From NCBI GenBank assembly GCA_030630065.1, contig DAOVNU010000047.1, forward strand, positions 1-6,468: 6,468 nt of DNA, written 5' to 3'. This stretch comes from a bacterium (GTDB lineage Bacteria; Ratteibacteria; UBA8468). The notes under the pieces were generated by a model. That model was not told the origin of the DNA. It saw only the letters and a program-made list of their open reading frames with translations, and searched no databases. This document shows positions 1-6,115 of this stretch, piece after piece; within the stretch, counting starts at the first letter, position 1, and each line of letters opens with the position of its first letter. The translations under genes and the position numbers were made by a program.

Positions 1-98
1 AGATTCCCTCGTTTGTCCATTTTAAATGCAGTTGCCGTGACAACGAGGGGGCCAAGAACAGGACCATAACCATTCTCGTCAATCCCAATAATAATCAC
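1..98 (-). CDS. RNase HII-like protein, N-terminal fragment (cut by left edge)
   Basis: The first 32 codons of a gene that runs off the left edge. Seen: the peptide opens with hydrophobic residues leading into GIDENGYGPVLGPLVV (residues 5-20). This matches the first active-site strand of type 2 RNase H enzymes, canonically GIDEAGRGPLAGPVV, which cleave the RNA strand of RNA-DNA hybrids. The acidic pair Asp7-Glu8, metal-binding in that family, is present. The Arg of the family GRG motif is replaced by Tyr (GYG), so this may be a divergent RNase HII/HIII relative rather than standard RnhB. The start is taken as GTG at 98-96, which overlaps the TGA of the upstream permease gene by four bases (GTGA). 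No good Shine-Dalgarno precedes it, so translational coupling is inferred. With only the N-terminus visible, the family call is fair and the exact function is open. Confidence 0.7.
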   Translation of the reverse strand, partial: MIIIGIDENGYGPVLGPLVVTATAFKMDKRGN

Positions 99-856
99 TT
101 TTTTATCAACATCAATATTCCTATCGCGACTAAAAACCAGGCAAACATTTTACGGAGTTTATCAGCGGAAAAATGAAGGGTTGCCCTTGCACCAAACTGG
201 GCACCAATAATAGATGTAACGGCAATAACCAGCCCGAGGGAAATTGCCACCTCTTTTCGCCAGAGATAGTAGCCGCTGGCAGAAATTCCTTTAAGAAAGA
301 TGGCAATCAATGATGTCCCAATAGCAAGTTTCATCGGCACCTTCAAAATAATATGCATCGCCGGAATCATCACAAAGGCACCTCCAACACCGAGCAAGCC
401 GGAAAGATAACCGGCTCCCAGACCGATAGCAATAGATTTTGGGAAATTGAAATGTAAGGAGTTTTTTTTGTCATTAGAATTTTCTAATTTTTTATTCCCT
501 TCCTTTTTAACCAACATCTGAATCGCGCAGAATAAGAGCAAAATCCCGAAGAGTATTTTGAGCCAGAGGTCAGAAATAATACTGGTGGAAAATCCTCCTA
601 ACTGTGCTCCTGCCATTCCCGCAATTCCTAAAGTAAGCCCTAATTTTAGATTAACCTGTCCTTTTCGGTGATGGGCAATAAAACCGGATAAGCTGGCAAA
701 GAGAATGACAAATAAACTTGTTCCGATTGCCTGTTTCATCGTAAGATGAAAAATATAGTAAAGAGCGGGAACGATAACCGTTCCTCCCCCTATCCCCAGA
801 AGACCGGAAAGGAATCCCATTACCAACCCGGCAATCAATCCATTTATCCAGAGCAT
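95..856 (-). CDS. TauE/SafE (YfcA-type) membrane permease
   Basis: A 253-aa integral membrane protein of the TauE/SafE family (formerly DUF81), whose members are predicted to move small sulfur-containing or organic anions across the inner membrane. Seen: two homologous halves. Residues 7-50 carry GLIAG..MGFLSGLLGIGGG..IVPAL and, further on, KQAIGTSL. Residues 145-185 repeat this as GLGAGYLSGLLGVGGAFVMIPAM and KLAIGTSL. Each half ends in a further hydrophobic segment with GAQLG (83-87) or GAQFG (218-222). The halves are joined by a short charged, Lys/Asn-rich linker at about 117-135. About eight membrane spans and a length near 250 aa are normal for the family. The ATG start is supported by a purine-rich site (GGGGAGAG) inside the last codons of the upstream methyltransferase gene, two bases from its stop. 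The gene is closely linked to pcm, but no sulfur-metabolism gene is visible nearby, so the substrate cannot be named. Confidence 0.93.
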   Translation of the reverse strand: MLWINGLIAGLVMGFLSGLLGIGGGTVIVPALYYIFHLTMKQAIGTSLFVILFASLSGFIAHHRKGQVNLKLGLTLGIAGMAGAQLGGFSTSIISDLWLKILFGILLLFCAIQMLVKKEGNKKLENSNDKKNSLHFNFPKSIAIGLGAGYLSGLLGVGGAFVMIPAMHIILKVPMKLAIGTSLIAIFLKGISASGYYLWRKEVAISLGLVIAVTSIIGAQFGARATLHFSADKLRKMFAWFLVAIGILMLIKK

Positions 857-858
857 TT

Positions 859-1563
859 TTATCTCTCCCCGTGAATCATTGGCACAAATCTCACCGGAAT
901 AATTGATTGTACATAAATCTTCCCTTTTTTCTTGGTAAGTAACTTTAATTCCTGATAGTGTTCCCCTACCGGGATGACCATTCTTCCTCCCTCGGCAAGT
1001 TGCTCAATAAGGGGCTGGGGAATATAGGGAGGAGCACAGGTAACAATAATCCCATCAAAGGGAGCAAACTCCTCCCAACCAAGATAGCCATCCCCACACT
1101 TTACCTTAATATTTTTATAACCTAAATCCTTTAATCGGTTCCTGGCACTTTTAGCTAATGGCTCCAAAATTTCAATCGTATATACCTCTTTTGCTAATTC
1201 TGCCAGGATTGCCGCCTGATAGCCCGAGCCCGTCCCGATCTCCAGAACCCTCTCATCCCCGGATAATCCTAAGAGTTCCGTCATCAGACCAACGATGTAT
1301 GGCTGGGAGATGGTCTGGTCTTCTCCAATCGGAAGAGGGTAATCATTGTAGGCAAGCCGCTGGTATTCTCCGGGAACAAACCGATGCCGCTCCACCCTTC
1401 TTATTGCGCTAAGCACCCTTTTATCCTTTACTCCTCTTGCTTCAATCTGCTCGGTCACCATCCTCTCCCGTGCTTTAACAAAATTAATCTTTTGCTCTTT
1501 TTCTATAAGATTCTGGCAACCAAGAAGAATCAAAGCAATCAAAATGAGTATCGCTTTTTTCAT
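859..1563 (-). CDS. pcm: Protein-L-isoaspartate O-methyltransferase with lipoprotein-type N-terminus
   Basis: Transfers a methyl group from S-adenosylmethionine to L-isoaspartyl residues in aged proteins, starting their repair to L-aspartyl. Seen in the 234 aa: the family entry segment MVTEQIEARG (35-44), TISQPYIV (84-91) typical of PCMT, SAM-binding motif I VLEIGTGSGYQ (106-116), an acidic residue at the end of the next strand (YTIEI, Glu131), GDG (157-159), the DGIIVTCAPP strand (170-179) and LAEGGRMVIPVG (189-200). The catalytic domain is complete. Unusual: residues 1-16 (MKK, then a run of Ile/Leu, ending LLGC) look like a lipoprotein signal peptide, with Cys16 as the lipidation site followed by Gln17. 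Most characterised Pcm enzymes are cytosolic and begin near Met35. The upstream start is supported by AAGGAG five bases before the ATG. The ATG overlaps the ligase stop by four bases (ATGA). The enzyme identity is firm; its cellular location is inferred. Confidence 0.95.
   Translation of the reverse strand: MKKAILILIALILLGCQNLIEKEQKINFVKARERMVTEQIEARGVKDKRVLSAIRRVERHRFVPGEYQRLAYNDYPLPIGEDQTISQPYIVGLMTELLGLSGDERVLEIGTGSGYQAAILAELAKEVYTIEILEPLAKSARNRLKDLGYKNIKVKCGDGYLGWEEFAPFDGIIVTCAPPYIPQPLIEQLAEGGRMVIPVGEHYQELKLLTKKKGKIYVQSIIPVRFVPMIHGER
863..870 (-). promoter_or_regulatory. Ribosome binding site of the TauE/SafE permease gene
   Basis: On the minus strand this reads GGGGAGAG, six bases before the ATG at 856-854. 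It lies within the last codons (His-Gly-Glu-Arg) of the upstream methyltransferase gene, so translation of the two genes is likely coupled. It supports the ATG as the true start. Confidence 0.65.
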
Positions 1564-3074
1564 CTCAACTCCTTTTTAAGAATTTTTCCGGTTATGGTCT
1601 TGGGTAAAGAGGTCTTAAAGATAATTCTTCTTGGTACCTTATAGGAGGCAATCCTTTCCCTGCAGAAGTTCAATAATTCCTTCTCCGTTGTCTTCTCTCC
1701 TTCTTTACGAAGAGTAATATAGGCAAGCGGCACCTCTCCCTTTTCTTCATCCTTAATACCAATCACCGCTGCCTCGGCAACCGCGGGATGGTGATAAAAG
1801 ATTTCCTCTACCTCCCGGGGATAGACATTTAAACCGCGCACATTAATCATATCCTTTTTTCTATCCACAATATAGATATACCCATCCTGGTCAATTTTTG
1901 CCAGATCTCCCGTGGCCAACCAGCCCTCAATTAGCACATCTTTTGTCTCCTCAGGTTGGTTGTAGTATCCTTTCATTACATTTACTCCCTTTACCAGTAA
2001 CTCCCCTATCCTTCCGGCTGAAAGTTGCTTGCCAGCATTGTCCACGACCTTTACATCTATCCCGGGAAGAGGAAGACCAACAGAATTAGGTTTACGTATA
2101 CTTTTTAAGGGGTTGAAAGAAACTACCGGCGAAGCTTCGGTAAGGCCATATCCCTCTAAAAGAGGAAGGCGGAACTTCTTTTCAAATCTGGCTAGTACCT
2201 CAAGCGGAAGAGCTGCTGCTCCCGAGATGCAGAAGCGCAAAGGGTTTAAAAATCTAAAGAGCGAAAAGAGTCGAGGAAGATTAAAGTTGTCCAGGAGATT
2301 ATAAAGAGCAGGAATACCAGCCAGGACCGTAACTCTATTCATCAAGATGTTTTTGATAACCTTTTTGAATGGCCTCACTGAAGCAACAATGGTGACCTTT
2401 CCTCCCACAGATAAAGGGACCAAGATACAAACGGTAAAGGTAAAGGAATGAAACATCGGAAGAATACAGATGAAATTGTCCCTTTTGCTTATTCTAATTG
2501 CTTTTGTGCAGGAGAGGGCATTGGAAACTAAATTGTGGTGAGTAAGCATTACCCCCTTAGGATAACCAGTGGTTCCTGAGGTATAAAGAAGGAGAGCTGT
2601 TTCCTCCGGGAGAAGAACCGGTCCAGCCCTTAAAGGCGAAGAAGATAATAGTTCCTCAAAACTGATTGTTTTAGAAATTTTCCTGTTTACAATAATAATC
2701 TTTTCCAAAGATTCTACACGGATACGTAGTTGATTTGCCATTTCCAGAAAATCACAGGAGGTAATCAGGAATTTTACTTCGCTATCTGCTAAAATGTATC
2801 TTAGCTCCTCGGTCTTCAAAAAGGAATTGAGAGGAACAACAACGGCTCCTGTCTTTAAAATACCGAAATAGGAAAAAACATATTCGGGAGAGTTGGAAAG
2901 AAGAATTCCAATTTTTTCCCCGGGCCTTATCCCCAAATTCAGAAGCCCAGCAGCCAGTTTACTCACCGTTTCAGTTAACTTCCGGTAGCTAATTCTTCTC
3001 CTCTCAAAGATAAGAGCAACTCTACGAGCATACCTCCTGGCATTTTCCTCCAGCATCTCAATTAATGTTATCAT
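1560..3074 (-). CDS. AMP-forming acyl-CoA synthetase (FadD-like, ANL superfamily)
   Basis: Activates a carboxylic acid with ATP to an acyl-adenylate, then transfers it to coenzyme A; cytoplasmic or membrane-associated. Seen in 504 aa: the phosphate-binding loop YTSGTTGYPKG (164-174), PMFHS (206-210), the adenine-binding segment GYGLTEASP (308-316), the ATP-ribose Asp in ATGD (387-390), the hinge region IVDRKKDMI (402-410), the C-terminal-domain stretch NVYPREVEE (416-424), and the adenylation lysine in TITGKILKK (Lys497). Every core motif is intact and the length is ordinary. There is no signal peptide and no carrier-protein domain. The motif set best fits medium/long-chain fatty acyl-CoA ligases, but aryl or other acids cannot be excluded. 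The ATG overlaps the mannosidase TGA (ATGA). I see no Shine-Dalgarno before it, so coupled translation is likely; a later in-frame ATG at codon 7 is the alternative. No beta-oxidation gene is visible nearby. Confidence 0.93.
   Translation of the reverse strand: MITLIEMLEENARRYARRVALIFERRRISYRKLTETVSKLAAGLLNLGIRPGEKIGILLSNSPEYVFSYFGILKTGAVVVPLNSFLKTEELRYILADSEVKFLITSCDFLEMANQLRIRVESLEKIIIVNRKISKTISFEELLSSSPLRAGPVLLPEETALLLYTSGTTGYPKGVMLTHHNLVSNALSCTKAIRISKRDNFICILPMFHSFTFTVCILVPLSVGGKVTIVASVRPFKKVIKNILMNRVTVLAGIPALYNLLDNFNLPRLFSLFRFLNPLRFCISGAAALPLEVLARFEKKFRLPLLEGYGLTEASPVVSFNPLKSIRKPNSVGLPLPGIDVKVVDNAGKQLSAGRIGELLVKGVNVMKGYYNQPEETKDVLIEGWLATGDLAKIDQDGYIYIVDRKKDMINVRGLNVYPREVEEIFYHHPAVAEAAVIGIKDEEKGEVPLAYITLRKEGEKTTEKELLNFCRERIASYKVPRRIIFKTSLPKTITGKILKKELR
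1569..1574 (-). promoter_or_regulatory. Ribosome binding site of pcm (upstream start)
   Basis: On the minus strand this reads AAGGAG, five bases before the ATG at 1563-1561. It is a near-consensus Shine-Dalgarno and favours the longer Pcm with the signal-like N-terminus over initiation only at Met35. It lies inside the last codons of the upstream ligase gene. Confidence 0.75.
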
Positions 3075-6000
3075 TTCAATAAAAGAGTTTTAATCTCATT
3101 ATGAGAAAATGGAAGAGAAATCTTTCCTTGAGAAATCTTTAATTTTTTTAAACTTTTCTCCATTAAATCTGTTTCCTCAACAGAAGATACAGGTAGATTC
3201 AAGGTAAGTTTTCCCCTGGTCTCTTTCCCCTGACTTTCATAGATTCTGACAATCAACCCCTTCCCCTTTTCTGCCTTTTTAAAAGCGGAAATTATCAGAT
3301 TAGCCGGTTCTATCTTAAGGAAGGAACGGGATGATGGTAATCGACCTTTTGTATTTAGCTTTTCTGGCAGATAAGGAATTAGAGAAGAATTTATTTCTGA
3401 GGCATAATTTACAGTCCTTCCTTTTCTCCAGTCCCCCGAATGGGGAAGAAGGGAATAACAAAACCTGTTTATTCCAACATCAGGAGCCGGGTCCGGTTCA
3501 TAGGGACTGCGCAAAAGAGTTAATCTAATCTGATTCCCCATAACTTCATACCCGTACTTACAATCATTGAGCAAACTTACTCCATACTCCTTTTGCGAAA
3601 GGTCAGCCCATTTCAGGGCAGGCACCTCTCTGCCATTGTTGGGACGATAGATATAGCCAAAAGGAATCTCAAAGCAGCTCTGCCTATTAGAAATATTTAA
3701 GGGGAAGGAAACTTTGAGCATTGGGCCGTCAGAATCTTTTGTTCCTTTTTCCTGCCAGTTCACCGTAGTGAAGAAATCGATGCGGGGTATCTCACGATAG
3801 AGAACAATCTCCTGAACAAGAGAAGATTTATTGAATCTATGTTCTATTTTAATTACGGTGCGCACTTGACCTTTTTCAATTATCTTTACCTTTGCTCCGG
3901 AGATAAGGTTTATTGTCTTGGCGATGGGTCCGATATTCCAGGCAGACATCGGATGGGGCTTTTCAAAGAGAATCTGAAAAAGATTACCTGGCGGATAGGA
4001 AGAACTTGGCTCAGCTCCTGCAGGTTTTCGGGTATCATCAGCAGTAATTAATTCTTTTTTAGTTCGTTTGTCAAAAAGATAAGCAATACATCCTGAATTT
4101 TTATCAATCAAAACGGTGAAAAATTCATTCTCTATTTTACAAAAAGTATCTTTATCAATAATTGAGAAAAACTTGGGCTTCAAACTATTTTCACTCTTGC
4201 AGGGAAAAAGGCAATAGGTGCGGTATCCCAAAGATGGGACATCACCAATAAAAATGAGGGTGCTTCTATTTAACTGGCAAGGAACAAAATTCCCTTTTTC
4301 ATCACAAAGAGAAAACTCACCACTTTTTAAGGAAGGAACTTTTACCTTCACGATATCCTTTCTCTGCCAGGAAAGAGGATTGAAGACAACAATGGGAATA
4401 CCTTTGTTTTTAAAAGAGATTTTTTCGGCAATTCTCTTCAAACTCTGGCCCAAACTGCATTGACCTATTTTTTTCGTTTCCTTAAAGAGACGACGGGAAT
4501 ATTCATAGGCAGGATAAATGGCTGAACCATCAAGGAGGTCATGAAATTGGTTAAAAGACAGATTTCTCCAGGCGGTCTCAAACTCCTCTAATGGATAGGG
4601 AAAAGCATAAAAGGAGGCAACGGCAGAGAAAACTTCGGCCGAAAATAAAAGATTTTCTGCTCTTCGATTCATCAATTTAATATCGCTGTGTGTAGTATAA
4701 CAACCCTCAAATATTGGGTTAAGTTCATTCTTTACTACAGGATAGTTTGAGGACGTCGTTGATTTGAAAAAGTTTTCTGCTTTATTAAACTTAAGATTAG
4801 GAAAAAGAGGTCTCTTCTGTAATTTGGCTGCCGTATCTAAATCCCTACGAGTAGGGCCGCCTCCATGATTTCCTATTCCGTAAACAATTAGATGATGATT
4901 AGAGTCACACCTCTCTTTTGTTTGTATCAGTGTTGAACAAAGAGCCGGACCAACGGTATTGTTGTAATTTTCTCCGGAATCAAAGGCAAGAACTCTTGAG
5001 CCATCCGGTGCCTCCCACCAGAAAAGCGGATAAGAAGAAGGTCGGCAGCGAAAACCATAATAATAATCTATTCCACTTTTTTTAAGAATCTGCGGATAGG
5101 TCCAGGAATGACCAAACGTATCCGGGCACCAGCAAACTTTGGGCTCAACACCAAATTTTTCTTTAATATATTTTTTGGCGTAGAGGATTTGCCGCACCAA
5201 AGATTCGCCGGAGGCCATATTCAAATCCCCTTCTACCCAGGTAGAAGCAGTAATATCCCACCTCTTTTCTTTTACCCATTTCTTTATTTTCTTAAAGAGG
5301 GAAGGATATTTTTTTTCAATGGTGGAATAGATAGTGGCTTGACTTTGCGAGAAATGGAAATCAGGATATTCCTCCATTAATGAATTTACACTTTGTAAGG
5401 TCCCCTTTGCAGCAATCAGAGTGGCTGGCCAGGTCCAGAGCCAGTTCAAATCAAGATGAGCATGACCAATAAGATGGATAGTAAATTTCTTCACTTCCCT
5501 GGAGAAAGGAGAAAGAGTTTTCATCGCCTGCTCAAAAGAGGAAATAAATTCTTTTATTTTTCTCTCCTCTAATAGTTCTATTTTCAGCTGAGTCAGAACC
5601 GCAGACAATAAAGATGAATATTTCTTCCGAACTTCAGAATTCCATTTTAACAAATTCCGGACAAGTTTGAATTCATTAAGTAGCGTTTCTAACCGAAAGA
5701 TAACATTTTCTATTACATCAATAAAAAGCTGACTTTTCCAAACATAACCAAGGCCTTTTCCTTTGCCGGCTTTTATTGCTACCGTAAACTTTTCCTCTGG
5801 GTTTGCGCTTTTGGTAAGGGCAAAATCAACATCGAGCCAGGATTCTTTTTTCTCTATACTTTTTCCATTAACAAATATTTCTCCTCCGCGGGGAAAAAGG
5901 AGTTGCAGATATATTTTAGAACCTTTAATCTTAATCCCCATAATTTCTTCGGGAAGGATTATTCGATTTCTCAGCCAGGTGCCGGGAGGAAGCAGATGTG

Positions 6001-6115
6001 CCTGCCAGGGGTTATGAGGAGATTTACATTCCCAAGATTTTAATTGCCGGCTATCCTTTAAATTTTTTAAAAGGTTCTCAACCTTCTTTTCTAACATTTC
6101 AAAATCATTTTTCAC
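3071..6115 (-). CDS. GH38 alpha-mannosidase
   Basis: A zinc-dependent retaining glycosidase that hydrolyses alpha-mannosides. Seen in 1014 aa: an N-terminal beta-rich domain (about 25-135, with NPWQAHLLPPGTWLRNR) like that of the cytosolic MAN2C1/AMAN type; the catalytic domain from about 212, with IHLIGHAHLDLNWLW, in which His220 and Asp222 match the family zinc ligands; CWCPDTFGHS (328-337), whose Asp332 matches the nucleophile and third ligand; YGIGNHGGGPTRRD (412-425); and NQFHDLLDGS (522-531), whose His525 matches the fourth ligand. A GH38 C-terminal beta domain follows (about 570-1014, with LIVRIYESQG at 954-963). The length is normal. There is no signal peptide, so it is probably cytoplasmic and acts on imported manno-oligosaccharides or internal glycans. 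The GTG start is fixed by AAGGAG five bases upstream and overlaps the preceding stop (GTGA). The position often occupied by Asp in the GDxGGGPT motif is Asn416 here. No sugar transporter is visible nearby, so the natural substrate is unknown. Confidence 0.95.
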   Translation of the reverse strand: MKNDFEMLEKKVENLLKNLKDSRQLKSWECKSPHNPWQAHLLPPGTWLRNRIILPEEIMGIKIKGSKIYLQLLFPRGGEIFVNGKSIEKKESWLDVDFALTKSANPEEKFTVAIKAGKGKGLGYVWKSQLFIDVIENVIFRLETLLNEFKLVRNLLKWNSEVRKKYSSLLSAVLTQLKIELLEERKIKEFISSFEQAMKTLSPFSREVKKFTIHLIGHAHLDLNWLWTWPATLIAAKGTLQSVNSLMEEYPDFHFSQSQATIYSTIEKKYPSLFKKIKKWVKEKRWDITASTWVEGDLNMASGESLVRQILYAKKYIKEKFGVEPKVCWCPDTFGHSWTYPQILKKSGIDYYYGFRCRPSSYPLFWWEAPDGSRVLAFDSGENYNNTVGPALCSTLIQTKERCDSNHHLIVYGIGNHGGGPTRRDLDTAAKLQKRPLFPNLKFNKAENFFKSTTSSNYPVVKNELNPIFEGCYTTHSDIKLMNRRAENLLFSAEVFSAVASFYAFPYPLEEFETAWRNLSFNQFHDLLDGSAIYPAYEYSRRLFKETKKIGQCSLGQSLKRIAEKISFKNKGIPIVVFNPLSWQRKDIVKVKVPSLKSGEFSLCDEKGNFVPCQLNRSTLIFIGDVPSLGYRTYCLFPCKSENSLKPKFFSIIDKDTFCKIENEFFTVLIDKNSGCIAYLFDKRTKKELITADDTRKPAGAEPSSSYPPGNLFQILFEKPHPMSAWNIGPIAKTINLISGAKVKIIEKGQVRTVIKIEHRFNKSSLVQEIVLYREIPRIDFFTTVNWQEKGTKDSDGPMLKVSFPLNISNRQSCFEIPFGYIYRPNNGREVPALKWADLSQKEYGVSLLNDCKYGYEVMGNQIRLTLLRSPYEPDPAPDVGINRFCYSLLPHSGDWRKGRTVNYASEINSSLIPYLPEKLNTKGRLPSSRSFLKIEPANLIISAFKKAEKGKGLIVRIYESQGKETRGKLTLNLPVSSVEETDLMEKSLKKLKISQGKISLPFSHNEIKTLLLK

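Noticed and set aside
95..856. The internal repeat of the permease as a recent gene duplication or fusion
   Set aside because: The two GLLG(I/V)GG...IP...AIGTSL halves are the normal ancient inverted-repeat architecture of the TauE/SafE family.
1158..1412. Plus-strand open frame of 84 codons opposite pcm
   Set aside because: It lies wholly antisense to a conserved methyltransferase domain, and its Pro/Ser/Arg-rich translation resembles no family; it is a shadow of the real gene.
2029..2304. Plus-strand open frame of 91 codons opposite the acyl-CoA synthetase
   Set aside because: It is antisense to the conserved ligase core and has low-complexity, Arg/Ser-rich composition with no recognisable motif. 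The other plus-strand frames (for example 3331-3528, 3839-4051, 5108-5380) fail the same way.
3071..6115. The very long mannosidase as a fusion or novel multidomain protein
   Set aside because: A length of 1014 aa with an N-terminal beta domain, a zinc-site catalytic domain and a C-terminal beta domain is the ordinary layout of MAN2C1/AMAN-type GH38 enzymes.
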